18,853 nucleotides of DNA from Gammaproteobacteria bacterium (GTDB lineage Bacteria; Pseudomonadota; Gammaproteobacteria; Arenicellales; Spongiicolonaceae), in assembly GCA_007570945.1 (NCBI GenBank), contig RKSH01000081.1, positions 1 through 18,853 of the forward strand, read 5' to 3'. A model generated the notes under the pieces. The model saw only the letters and a list, made by a program, of their open reading frames with translations, did not search any database and was not told the origin of the DNA. Positions within the stretch are counted from its first letter, which is position 1. Each line of letters begins with the position of its first letter. Shown here in pieces: positions 1-7,964 of this stretch. The translations under genes were made by a program, and so were the position numbers.

Positions 1-54
1 AAACTGCTGTGCACTTTGGGAGAGCGGGAGGGCGGCGAATAAAAAATGGAAATT

Positions 55-98
55 TCACCCATATGGGTGATTGCCCCGGCCCGCAGCAGGACGATAAT
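55..98 (+). promoter_or_regulatory. Putative promoter with adjacent 16-bp palindrome upstream of the outer-membrane protein gene
   Basis: Bases 55-70 form a perfect palindrome, TCACCCATATGGGTGA. Directly after it is a possible -35 (TTGCCC, 71-76), then 16 bases, then a possible -10 (GATAAT, 93-98). This predicts a start near 105 and a leader of about 70 bases. The palindrome centre would lie near -42, the usual position of a class II activator site overlapping or touching the -35. The palindrome is seen directly; the promoter assignment and the activator role are inferred. The regulator is not identified. Confidence 0.45.
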
Positions 99-175
99 CG
101 CCACCGCACTCCAGAAGCTCCTCTCCGGTCCTGAAAGAGGCCGGCCGTCATCAACATTAACCCGAGGAAAGTCCA

Positions 176-1516
176 ATGAAAATTAAATTCAACCTGTTCA
201 TGGCGCTGTTCTTTTGCGGCATGGCTTTCAGTGCGCCGGGTTTTGCGCAACAGAACTGTATGCAAACCCCCAATGCGCCAATCTTTGGGATTTGCGTAAT
301 GGTGCTTCCTTACACGGGGCAGACGCTTGATTCCAGATTCCCCACGGTGATATCTGCCAATTTCAGCAGCGCCGAGGAGATGATTGATCAATTGGACTTC
401 CGTGCGTTACAAGCCGGATTCGGCGGGAATTATCGAGACCCCGACCAGTCTCCTTTCGGGGGGGCAACCGGGGGGCGGTCGGGCATCACCTCTACGATTT
501 ATTTTCGTGGAATACGGATGGAAATCTCGTCTCCCGCAACCCCAAATGCCGGTACCACCACCACGATTCGTTTTCAAGTTCCGGACCTGGACGTGGACGA
601 GATGTTCAGCGGGGCATCCAGGGATGCCGCGGTGGACAATCTGGAAGATTTCCTCGAAAAAGACGGCGGCGACATAATCAACCGCATCAACAAACGTCTG
701 GCCGAGGTTTCGCCGGTGGACCCGCTGGCCGGAAATCCGAGCAGTTTGATGGGGACGATGGTGGATGGCGCGTTTCAGGAGGGAGCCGACCCGACGGCAA
801 CAGCGGCCGCTGAGGTGGGCGCAACTCGGGATAATTTCTTTGGCACTGGTGTGCATTTGGGACGTTATGCCCAAGGCGGCCGGGATGTGAACACCTATAC
901 ATTGCCGCTGCGCTACACATTTGACCGGCAATCAGGCAATACCGTGTCGCTGAGGATGCCAATCTCATACCAGGATGCGCAGGGCGCGGCCTCATTTAAA
1001 CTTGGTTTCGGCGTGTCCTACGGTCGGGCGATGAATGAACGGTGGACGTTGACGCCCGGAGTGGAATACGGGCTGGTCGCCTCGGCGGACCTGGTTAGCG
1101 CCGGGCAGGTCGGTTCATTCACGTTGACCAGTTTGTATAAATTTGACGGGCCGCGGAACTTCACCATCGGCGTTGCAAATATGGCGGGCTACTACAAAAC
1201 TTTTCCCATCAAACTGGATGACGTCAAAATTGACCCGGATATTGCAAACCAGGTGGTTAAAAACGGCGTCATCATGGAAAGAAAAATCGGCGCCGGCGGC
1301 AAACAAGCACATCTGAAAGCCTACCTGACCGACACCAGGTTTTTCGGCGACAAGCTTTATGCTGACCAATACAATGAAGCCGGCGTTTTTCTCACCAGAG
1401 TTAAAGACGGCGGCGGTGGCGGCAACCGTCTGGGGGTGAATGTGAAATACCTTTTTTCGACGCAGTCCGACAACGACGTCAAGGGACTCAGTTTTTCCCT
1501 CTCCTATAATTTTTAA
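176..1516 (+). CDS. Secreted outer-membrane beta-barrel protein of unknown function
   Basis: This 446-residue protein begins with a clear Sec signal peptide: lysines at 2 and 4, a hydrophobic core at about 5-20, and a probable cut after the AFA-type site near residue 24. The middle (about 25-215) is polar with no motif I recognise. The part from about 225 to the end alternates polar and aromatic or hydrophobic residues in short segments, as in a transmembrane beta-barrel. It ends in SLSYNF with a terminal phenylalanine, the usual signal for the outer-membrane assembly machinery. A barrel of the autotransporter or porin-like kind fits, but no family is identified. The start is set by AGGAAA about 6 bases upstream. 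The gene stands alone and its stop overlaps that of the convergent glycosyltransferase by a few bases. Its codon use looks less GC-extreme than its right-hand neighbours. Confidence 0.75.
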   Translation: MKIKFNLFMALFFCGMAFSAPGFAQQNCMQTPNAPIFGICVMVLPYTGQTLDSRFPTVISANFSSAEEMIDQLDFRALQAGFGGNYRDPDQSPFGGATGGRSGITSTIYFRGIRMEISSPATPNAGTTTTIRFQVPDLDVDEMFSGASRDAAVDNLEDFLEKDGGDIINRINKRLAEVSPVDPLAGNPSSLMGTMVDGAFQEGADPTATAAAEVGATRDNFFGTGVHLGRYAQGGRDVNTYTLPLRYTFDRQSGNTVSLRMPISYQDAQGAASFKLGFGVSYGRAMNERWTLTPGVEYGLVASADLVSAGQVGSFTLTSLYKFDGPRNFTIGVANMAGYYKTFPIKLDDVKIDPDIANQVVKNGVIMERKIGAGGKQAHLKAYLTDTRFFGDKLYADQYNEAGVFLTRVKDGGGGGNRLGVNVKYLFSTQSDNDVKGLSFSLSYNF

Positions 1517-2622
1517 GGCCAAGACCGGACAAGGCAACCGCCGAGAAAGCGCGCCGCGCTGTCCAATCCGTGTTCGTTGCGGGCAACGGCGGCGGCGCGC
1601 CGCCCCATCCGCCGGCGCAGGGCGGGGTTGTGCAACAGGCGCGCAACGGCGGCGGCGAAAGCGGCGGTGTCGCCCTGGGGCGCCAGCAGGCCGGTCTCGC
1701 CGTGGCGCACGATTGCGGCAACGCCGCTGCCGCCGCCGTCACCGGCCGCCACCGGCAGGCCGCAACTGTGCGCCTCCAGCAGCGCCATGCCCAGGGCCTC
1801 ATTCACCGCCGGCCAGACGAACACGTCGCCGGCGGACAATGCCTCGGTGACGCCGCCCTCCCCGAGTTCCCCGGCAAACACGGCGCGGCCGCCGAGGACG
1901 GCGAAGATTTTTTCCACGTCGCCGCGCGCACCGCCATCACCCACCACCAACAACTGCCAGTCATCGCCGCGCAAAGTTTGCAGCGCATCGGCGAGGATGC
2001 GGTACGAGCACAGTTTGTCGCCGTCGCGCATCATCGCCACCGTCACCAGCCAGGTTTTTTGAACGTCCATTTTGTAACGCAGTGCCAATTTTTTTCTGGT
2101 GGCGGATTTTTCCGGCAAAGTTTCCGGTGCGGCAAGAAACGGCTTCATGCGGACGATTTTTTCCTCGCCGCCGAGCGCGGCGCGCAGGCCGGGAACATCG
2201 CGCGGGTTCAGGGTGAGGATTTTTTTTGCCGCGCGGAGGCACGCAAGGGTTTGGCGGTGGCCGGCGTCCCACGGTCCGCCGGCCTGTTTTGCCGCAACCG
2301 AGGCCTCGGCGATGAAATAGGGGACGCCCCAAGCGCGGCTGACCGCGGCGCCGAGATGGTCCGGGGCCTTGTGGTAGGCGTGGTAGGTGAACCACGCATC
2401 GGCGCGCGCGGTTTTTTTTAATTCTTCCGCGATTTGCCGGCCGCGCCGCGCAAGTTTTTCCCGCCGGCCGCCGCCGCCGTCCCAACTGCGAAATTCGGAG
2501 GCGGTGAAAACGTCAAAGCCGGCCAGGCCAAGCGCGCGCAAAAAAAGCCGCGCGATGCGGCGGTCGCCCGACGGGCGCGGGTGGCCGGGCGGTTTCATGG
2601 GCGCGTAAAAAGCGACTCTCAT
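1513..2622 (-). CDS. Family-4 glycosyltransferase (GT-B fold)
   Basis: This 369-residue protein transfers a sugar from a nucleotide-sugar donor to an acceptor, probably in surface polysaccharide or glycolipid assembly at the inner face of the cytoplasmic membrane. The N-terminal Rossmann domain opens with RVAFYAPMKPPGHPRPSGDRR. The C-terminal donor-binding domain carries the retaining EX7E motif in NEALGMALLEAHSCGLPV, followed by the usual HGETGLLAP segment. The ATG at 2622 overlaps the stop of the upstream glycosyltransferase as TGATG, so the two are probably translationally coupled; a GTG one codon earlier (2625) is also possible. There is no clear ribosome-binding site, in keeping with coupling. 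Donor, acceptor and product cannot be read from the sequence. The family call is firm, the specific role is not. Confidence 0.85.
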   Translation of the reverse strand: MRVAFYAPMKPPGHPRPSGDRRIARLFLRALGLAGFDVFTASEFRSWDGGGGRREKLARRGRQIAEELKKTARADAWFTYHAYHKAPDHLGAAVSRAWGVPYFIAEASVAAKQAGGPWDAGHRQTLACLRAAKKILTLNPRDVPGLRAALGGEEKIVRMKPFLAAPETLPEKSATRKKLALRYKMDVQKTWLVTVAMMRDGDKLCSYRILADALQTLRGDDWQLLVVGDGGARGDVEKIFAVLGGRAVFAGELGEGGVTEALSAGDVFVWPAVNEALGMALLEAHSCGLPVAAGDGGGSGVAAIVRHGETGLLAPQGDTAAFAAAVARLLHNPALRRRMGRRAAAVARNEHGLDSAARFLGGCLVRSWP

Positions 2623-3917
2623 CACGCGCCGAATTTTTCCATCAACCGGTCAATGCCGCGCTCCAGCGGAAATTCCGCGCGCACTTTTTTAAACCCGGCG
2701 GCGGCCAGCCTTGCGCGCAACCCGGCGTCACCCATGAGCCGCCGCAACGCGCGCGCCAGTTCGGCCTCGTCGTTTTGCGCCACCAACAGGCCGGTTTCGC
2801 CGTGGTCAATTAATTCCGGAATGCCGGACACGCGGGTGGCGATGCAGGCGACGCGCTGGCTTTGCGCCTCCAGCAGAACATTGGGCAGGCCGTCGCGGTC
2901 GCCGTCGCCGCTGATGCAACTGGCCAGCACAAAAATATCGGCGGCGCGGTAGGCCTGCAAAACCGCCGCCGAATCCTGCGCGCCGCGCCAGTGGATGCGC
3001 CTTGCCATGCCGAGGCGCCGGGCGCGGCGGCGCAATTGGCCGAGCAGCGGGCCGCCGCCGATATGGGTGAAGCGCCAGTCCAGGTCCTGAATGCGGGCGA
3101 GGGCGCGCAGCAGAACCTCGTGGCCTTTTTTCGGCACCGCGCGGCCCACGGACAGCAGTTGCAATGTGCGCGGCGGTGGTTGCGACGTCGAAAGTGCTGG
3201 TTGCGACGTGGAAGGCGGTGCATGCGGAGCCGGCAATGGCGGTTGCGGAGCGAAAGACGGTGACTCCGACTCGGGAGGCGCAAACTGCACGGTGTCCAAT
3301 CCGTGGTATACCAGCGCCACCTGCCCCGGCCGCGACTGCAGGCGGCTGAGGAACTCGGCGTTGTGGCGCGTGCAGGTGACCAGCCAGGCGCAGGTTTTCA
3401 GTTTCTCGCGCATCTCGCCCTCACCCTGCGTCCAGATGTCCTTGGCGTGCGCCGAGCAACTCCACGGCAGGCCGCTGAGCAATGATGCATAGCGCGCCAC
3501 CGAGCCCGGGGTGTGAAAAAAATGCGCGTGCAGGTGTTTGATGTCGGAATCAAGTTCGGCAATCAAAACCAGCGCCTGGCCGAAACGCCGCGCGCGGTTG
3601 CGGGTGAAGTCGCGCCGCAGGTCGCGCACAAAAGCGCGCCATGCATGGCGGTGGCCGGGCCGGCGCGACACTTGGCGCCAGGCGCGCAGCACCCGCAGCG
3701 GCTCGCGGTGCAAATATTCCGGCAGGTAGCGCGGCACGGCGCGGATTTTGTCGTGCAGCGGATGGCGCGCGCGGTCGGTGGGGCGGCGCAGGGAGTAAAT
3801 GCGCACGTCCAGCCCGCGTTGCTCCAGCGCGTGAATCTCGCGCGTGATAAACGTCTCCGACAGGCGCGGATAGCCTTTGAGCAGGAACGCAACGGCGCCC
3901 ACCGCCCCCACCCTCAC
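2622..3917 (-). CDS. Family-4 glycosyltransferase, WcaL-like (colanic-acid type)
   Basis: A 431-residue GT-B glycosyltransferase. FLLKGYPRLSETFITREI near the N-terminus and ARRIHWRGA...SCISGDGDRDGLPNVLLEAQS near the C-terminus are typical of the WcaL/colanic-acid-type branch, which acts in exopolysaccharide synthesis. The donor domain begins at LLSVGRAVPKKGHEVLLRAL. Between the two Rossmann domains is a linker rich in Pro, Ser and Gln made of degenerate 7-residue repeats, longer than I expect for this family. The start is uncertain: GTG at 3917 is used here, but in-frame GTG codons at 3911 and 3902 also precede the conserved FLLKGYPRLSE. It is the first gene of a two-gene minus-strand operon, divergent from the ABC-like gene with 93 bases between. 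The sugar specificity is unknown. Confidence 0.85.
   Translation of the reverse strand: MRVGAVGAVAFLLKGYPRLSETFITREIHALEQRGLDVRIYSLRRPTDRARHPLHDKIRAVPRYLPEYLHREPLRVLRAWRQVSRRPGHRHAWRAFVRDLRRDFTRNRARRFGQALVLIAELDSDIKHLHAHFFHTPGSVARYASLLSGLPWSCSAHAKDIWTQGEGEMREKLKTCAWLVTCTRHNAEFLSRLQSRPGQVALVYHGLDTVQFAPPESESPSFAPQPPLPAPHAPPSTSQPALSTSQPPPRTLQLLSVGRAVPKKGHEVLLRALARIQDLDWRFTHIGGGPLLGQLRRRARRLGMARRIHWRGAQDSAAVLQAYRAADIFVLASCISGDGDRDGLPNVLLEAQSQRVACIATRVSGIPELIDHGETGLLVAQNDEAELARALRRLMGDAGLRARLAAAGFKKVRAEFPLERGIDRLMEKFGA
3178..3255 (-). repeat. Degenerate 21-bp tandem repeat inside the glycosyltransferase linker
   Basis: On the plus strand GGTTGCGACGTCGAA (3178-3192) and GGTTGCGACGTGGAA (3199-3213) match at 14 of 15 bases. 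Weaker copies lie in the same 21-base register near 3220 and 3241. Each unit encodes seven residues of the Pro/Ser/Gln linker (units such as TSQPALS and TSQPPPR), so copy-number change keeps the reading frame. The first two copies are clear; the others are decayed. Confidence 0.6.
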
Positions 3918-4010
3918 CCGCTCGGCGGCGGCGGCGCCGGGCGCGGCGCGGTTGTGCTATAAAACACCTCCGGCCGCACGGCAAATTGCGCGACAAAACG
4001 CGCAGGCATT

Positions 4011-6662
4011 ATGGAGCCGTCCATTTTTCGTTACATCCTCCGCCACACCCGGCTCGAGCAGATTTTCCTCATCGTGCTGACCGGCGTGTCCATGCCGTTT
4101 GTGTATTTCTCGCTGGAGATTCCGAAACTCATCATCAACGACGCCATCGGCGGCGGCCCGGTGGCGCACCGGATTCCGCTGCTGGGCCTGGAGTTCGGCC
4201 AGGTGCCGTATCTGCTGCTGCTGTGTTTCACGTTTCTCGCGCTGATTATTCTGAACGGCGCGGTTAAATATTACATCAACGTGTACCGCGGCGCCCTGGG
4301 CGAGCGCATGCTGCGGCGGTTTCGCTATGAGTTGTATGTGCGCATCCTGCGGTTTCCGCTGGCCCACTTCAAGCGCGTTTCCGGCGGTGAAATCATTCCC
4401 ATGATCACGGTGGAAACCGAGCCCCTGGGCGGCTTCATCGGTGACGCTTTCGCGCTGCCGGCGTTTCAGGGCGGGCTGCTGCTGACTTATCTGGCGTTTA
4501 TTTTTGTGCAGGACCCGTGGCTGGGGCTGGCCGCGGTGGCGCTGTACCCGCCGCAAGTGTGGCTGATTCCAAAACTGCAGCGCAAGGTGAACAACCTCGG
4601 CAAACGGCGCGTGCAGACGGTGCGCAAACTGTCGGAAAAGATCGGCGAGTCGGTTTCCGGCATCACCGAGATTCACGCCCACGACACCTCCCACTACGAG
4701 CGCGCCGATGTGGCGCACCGGCTGGGTCTGATCTACCGCATTCGTTTTGAAATTTACCGGCGCAAATTTTTCATCAAGTTTATGAATAATTTTCTCGCGC
4801 AGTTGACGCCGTTTTTTTTCTACTCCATCGGCGGCGTGTTTGTGCTGCAGGGCGACCTGACCCTGGGCGCGCTGGTGGCGGTGCTGGCGGCGTACAAAGA
4901 CGTGCTGGCGCCGTGGAAGGAGCTGTTGAAGTATTACCAGACCAAGGAGGACGTGCGCATCAAGTACACCCAGGTGGTGGAGCAGTTCCAGCCTGAGAAC
5001 ATGTTCGCCGCCGAGTTGCAGGAGGCCGACGCCGATGCCGGCATGAAACTCGGCGACCGCCTGAGCGGCGTCAACATCGGCTACAGCGAGGATGATTTTG
5101 TGCACAGCGTGGAGGGCGCCAATTTCAAGCTCGCCCTCGGCGGCCAGACCGCGGTGGTGGGCGCCAACGGCAGCGGCAAGGACGACCTGGCGCGGCTCAT
5201 CGGCCGCCTGGTCAGGCCCACCGCCGGCCGCCTGAGCATGAACGGCGACAGTCTGGAGCGGCTGCCGGAAGCGGTCACCGGCCGCCGCATCGCATATGTG
5301 GGCGCCGAGTCTTTTGTCTTCTCCGGCTCGGTGCGCGACAACCTGTGCTACGGCCTGAAGCACCGTCCCCTGGCCGAGGCGCGGTACGACGAGCAGGGCG
5401 CAAAGCGGCGCCGGGAAATAATCGCCGATTCCAGGGCCAGCGGCAACACCGCCGATGACATTAACGCCGACTGGATCGACTACGCCGCCGCCGGCGCCGC
5501 CGATGCCGGCGAATTGGACCTGCGCATCGGCGAGGTGCTGGAAGTGTGCGCCCTGAGCGGCGACATTTTCGAACTCGGGCTGCAGGAACCGGTGGACCCG
5601 GCCGCCAACCCCGGCCTCAGCGCCAAGATTCTGGAGGCGCGCCAGGCGCTGCGCCACAAGTTGCAGCAGGAGGAGTTCGCATCGCTGGTGGAGTTGTTCG
5701 ACCGCGACCAGTACAACACCAACATGTCGGTGGCCGAAAACCTGCTGTTCGGCTCGCCCATCGGCGACGGCGTGGACTTCGCCAACCCGGCCGCCAACCC
5801 GCTGGCGGCCAAGGCGCTGGAGGAGGCCGGGCTGGGCGGCGAGTTCATCCGCATCGGCAAAAAACTGGCCGAAATCATGCTGGACATGTTCGCCGATGTG
5901 GCGCCGGACAGCGACTTGTTTGAGCGCTTTAGTTTCATCAGCGCCGACGACCTGCCGCTGTTCACCGCGCTGCTTAACCGGGTGCGCGCCGGCGAGGGTG
6001 AGGGCGGCGGTGAAAATTTGTCCGCCGAGGACCGCGCGATGCTGATGTCGCTGCCGTTTAAGCTCACCGTCGCCCGCCACCGGCTGGGCTTAATCGATGC
6101 GGCGATTCAGGAGCGCCTGGTGCGCGCGCGCAAGAGTTTGTTTCAATCCCTGGGCGATGACAACGGGCGCATTGAGTTTTTCGATCCGCGGCGCATCAAC
6201 CCGGCGATTCCGCTGCAAGACAACATTCTGTTCGGCCGCCTCGCCTACGGCCAGGCGCAGGCGCGCGCCAAAGTGGGCCAACTCATCCGCGACACCGTCA
6301 CCTCCCTCGGCGTGCACACCGACATCATCCGCGCCGGCCTGGAATACGACGCCGGCGTGGCCGGCTCGCGCCTGCCCATTCCGCTGCGCCGCAAACTGGT
6401 GGTGGCCCGCTGCCTGCTCAAACGCCCCGACCTGCTCATCGTCAACGGCGCCACCGGCGGCCTCGACCCGGCCGCCGAAAAAGCCCTGCTCACCAGCGTC
6501 GCCGAACACATGCGCGGCCGCGGCTTAATCTGGGTGCTGGACCAGCCGCAATTGGCCGAGCATTTCGAAGAGGCCCTGCTGATGAACCGCGGCCGGGTGG
6601 AACGCCAGGGCCCGGCGGCGGAGGTGATGGACAGCGCGGCCTTCAAGGCGCTGGCGGCTTGA
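4011..6662 (+). CDS. ABC exporter-like fusion protein with degenerate nucleotide-binding domain and large insertion
   Basis: An 883-residue protein with an N-terminal exporter-type membrane domain (hydrophobic segments at about 17-36, 66-88, 147-166, 169-188, 258-279 and 283-300) and a C-terminal ATPase-like domain. Walker A is GANGSGKDD (384-392), with Asp391 where Ser/Thr should follow Lys390. The Q-loop reads YVGAESFVF (429-437) without its Gln. The LSGGQ signature is replaced by RLPIPLRRK (787-795). Walker B reads LLIVNGATGGLD, with Asn812 and Gly813 in place of Asp and Glu. The switch His is replaced by Asp844 or Gln845. About 300 residues lie between the Q-loop and signature positions, against roughly 100 in a normal exporter. 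The segment that follows a Q-loop (xVxxNLxFG) occurs three times, at 438-448, 572-581 and 733-742. The frame is open throughout, so this is not simple decay. It may bind but not hydrolyse nucleotide, or need a partner. Substrate unknown. It is divergent from the glycosyltransferases. Confidence 0.8.
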   Translation: MEPSIFRYILRHTRLEQIFLIVLTGVSMPFVYFSLEIPKLIINDAIGGGPVAHRIPLLGLEFGQVPYLLLLCFTFLALIILNGAVKYYINVYRGALGERMLRRFRYELYVRILRFPLAHFKRVSGGEIIPMITVETEPLGGFIGDAFALPAFQGGLLLTYLAFIFVQDPWLGLAAVALYPPQVWLIPKLQRKVNNLGKRRVQTVRKLSEKIGESVSGITEIHAHDTSHYERADVAHRLGLIYRIRFEIYRRKFFIKFMNNFLAQLTPFFFYSIGGVFVLQGDLTLGALVAVLAAYKDVLAPWKELLKYYQTKEDVRIKYTQVVEQFQPENMFAAELQEADADAGMKLGDRLSGVNIGYSEDDFVHSVEGANFKLALGGQTAVVGANGSGKDDLARLIGRLVRPTAGRLSMNGDSLERLPEAVTGRRIAYVGAESFVFSGSVRDNLCYGLKHRPLAEARYDEQGAKRRREIIADSRASGNTADDINADWIDYAAAGAADAGELDLRIGEVLEVCALSGDIFELGLQEPVDPAANPGLSAKILEARQALRHKLQQEEFASLVELFDRDQYNTNMSVAENLLFGSPIGDGVDFANPAANPLAAKALEEAGLGGEFIRIGKKLAEIMLDMFADVAPDSDLFERFSFISADDLPLFTALLNRVRAGEGEGGGENLSAEDRAMLMSLPFKLTVARHRLGLIDAAIQERLVRARKSLFQSLGDDNGRIEFFDPRRINPAIPLQDNILFGRLAYGQAQARAKVGQLIRDTVTSLGVHTDIIRAGLEYDAGVAGSRLPIPLRRKLVVARCLLKRPDLLIVNGATGGLDPAAEKALLTSVAEHMRGRGLIWVLDQPQLAEHFEEALLMNRGRVERQGPAAEVMDSAAFKALAA

Positions 6663-6720
6663 AGGCCCGTCATAAAGGCCGGCAATTTTGTTTTGCTTTC
6701 GGGAATGGGCAAATGCCTGC

Positions 6721-6749
6721 TTGACACCGGTATCGCTGTGTTGCATTAT
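6721..6749 (+). promoter_or_regulatory. Sigma70-type promoter of the sugar/polyol ABC operon
   Basis: A perfect -35 TTGACA (6721-6726) is followed after exactly 17 bases by CATTAT (6744-6749), which matches 4 of 6 bases of the -10 consensus. The predicted start is near 6756, giving a leader of about 160 bases before the permease ATG. It is the strongest promoter-like signal in the window and sits in the only long gap ahead of the operon. Confidence 0.6.
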
Positions 6750-6762
6750 GCTTCTCGTCTTG

Positions 6763-6786
6763 CCTGTTCCGTCTCGATGGAACAGG
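6763..6786 (+). promoter_or_regulatory. Perfect 8-8-8 inverted repeat (operator or leader hairpin)
   Basis: CCTGTTCC (6763-6770), an 8-base spacer, then GGAACAGG (6779-6786). The centre lies about 18 bases after the predicted transcription start. This suits a repressor operator acting as a roadblock. In RNA the stem could extend by two G-U pairs and one A-U pair, so a leader hairpin is equally possible. There is no U-run after it, so it is not a classic terminator. No regulator gene is encoded beside it. Confidence 0.5.
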
Positions 6787-6918
6787 TGAATTTTGCATTT
6801 CCACATTATTGGCCGCGGAGATACCAGGGGATTTCGGTCTCGAGGGTGAGGGCGGCTGTCGGCAGAGTATTGTATATCCGCTCCGGCTGTGTAACCGGGC
6901 AATAACACGGGCAAGGCG

Positions 6919-7875
6919 ATGTATGCACATGTGAAGCGCCTTTTTCAGTTTGGCGAGGCCGGTGGTCCATTCATTGGACTGATTTTGTTGTGCGTGGTTT
7001 TTTCGCTCGCGTCTGAGCATTTTCTCTCGGCGCGCAATGCCCTTAACATTCTGGACCAGATTACAGTGCTGGGTATCCTTGCCATCGGCATGACGGCGGT
7101 CATCATAATCGGGGGCATTGATTTGTCGGTGGGGTCAGTGCTGGCTTTTGCCACGATGACACTCGGTTGGCTTATGCGGGATGGCGGATTTCCGTTGCCG
7201 GTTGCGATTGTCCTGGCAATTCTGGCGGGGGGCGGATGCGGTGTGATTTGCGGACTGTTGATCACCATCGGAAGACTCCCGCCGTTTGTGGCCACTTTGG
7301 CGATGCTGTCCGGCGCGCGCGGCTTGGCAAACATTCTTACTGACGGGAGGCAAATTATCGGCTATCCGGAATGGTTCAGCGAATTGGCCACGGTGCGCCA
7401 CTTTGGCTTTTTGTCGGTCACGATGAGTGTTTTTATTGTGCTGGCGATTCTGGGCTGGGTGTACCTGCGTTTTCGGGCGGGGGGCCGCAACCTCTATGCA
7501 ATTGGCGGCAATTCAGAGGTGGCGCGGTTGGCGGGGATCCGGGTGCGGCTGGCCAACATCTGGGTGTATGCTTTCTCCGGGCTGCTGGCCGGGGTGGCCG
7601 GGGTGGCATTGGCGGCAAGGCTGGATTCTTCGCAGCCCAGCGCCGGCTTCACCTACGAATTGGATACCATTGCCGCGGTGGTTATCGGTGGCGCGAGTTT
7701 GAGCGGAGGCAAAGGCGGTATGGGCGGCACCATTGTCGGTGTGTTTATTATCGGCGTATTGCGCAACGGCCTCAATTTGCTCGCCGTTTCACCTTTTGTA
7801 CAGCAGATTGTTATCGGCGCGGTCATCGCCATTGCAGTGATGATGGATACGCTCGGACGCCGCCGGCGCGGTTGA
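6919..7875 (+). CDS. Ribose-type ABC transporter permease
   Basis: A 318-residue inner-membrane permease of the RbsC/branched-chain-type superfamily, usual length for the family. It forms the channel through which the binding protein's sugar or polyol enters, powered by the tandem ATPase encoded two genes on. Family hallmarks are GGIDLSVGS (65-73), the cytoplasmic AIGGNSEVARLAGI segment (194-207) that contacts the ATPase, and AAVVIGGASLSGGKG (252-266). About eight to ten hydrophobic segments are visible. It is the first gene of a plus-strand operon of permease, binding protein, ATPase and SDR. The ribosome-binding site is weak (AAGG two bases from the ATG). The transported compound cannot be read from the permease. 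Confidence 0.92.
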   Translation: MYAHVKRLFQFGEAGGPFIGLILLCVVFSLASEHFLSARNALNILDQITVLGILAIGMTAVIIIGGIDLSVGSVLAFATMTLGWLMRDGGFPLPVAIVLAILAGGGCGVICGLLITIGRLPPFVATLAMLSGARGLANILTDGRQIIGYPEWFSELATVRHFGFLSVTMSVFIVLAILGWVYLRFRAGGRNLYAIGGNSEVARLAGIRVRLANIWVYAFSGLLAGVAGVALAARLDSSQPSAGFTYELDTIAAVVIGGASLSGGKGGMGGTIVGVFIIGVLRNGLNLLAVSPFVQQIVIGAVIAIAVMMDTLGRRRRG

Positions 7876-7910
7876 ACTCACCGTGTTTCAGGCGTGCTAT
7901 GATTCCCCCA

Positions 7911-7932
7911 CAGGCCCTCAATTGGGCGCCTG
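7911..7932 (+). other. Intercistronic hairpin between permease and binding-protein genes
   Basis: CAGGC (7911-7915) pairs with GCCTG (7928-7932), and an inner CC/GG or CCC/GGG pairing is possible around the TCAATT loop with a small bulge. It lies in the 89-base gap just ahead of the binding-protein ribosome-binding site. Such stems can stabilise the mRNA end and let a binding protein be made in excess over its permease. The fold is seen in the sequence; the role is inferred. Confidence 0.3.
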
Positions 7933-7964
7933 ATTCTTTAACCGCATAAAATTCGGAGGAAACC

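Noticed and set aside
1..42. Possible last 13 codons of an upstream plus-strand gene ending in TAA at 40-42
   Set aside because: Too short to recognise, and other frames are also open here, so it cannot be separated from chance.
1570..2421. A 283-codon open frame opposite the first glycosyltransferase
   Set aside because: No domain or start signal, and biased composition; the minus-strand glycosyltransferase has the EX7E motif and is coupled to its neighbour.
3957..6080. A 707-codon open frame on the minus strand opposite the ABC-like gene
   Set aside because: It is rich in His, Gln, Arg and Ala, lacks any recognisable domain, and mirrors the codon bias of the plus-strand gene. The opposite strand has clear membrane helices and a Walker A motif, so this is a high-GC antisense shadow.
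6663..6702. GGCC-N9-GGCC followed by a T-rich stretch after the ABC-like gene, resembling a terminator
   Set aside because: The stem is only four base pairs and the T-run is broken (ATTTTGTTTT). Support is too weak to list as a terminator.
6693..6905. A 70-codon open frame within the importer leader
   Set aside because: It overlaps the promoter and inverted repeat, has no ribosome-binding site, and its composition does not look coding.
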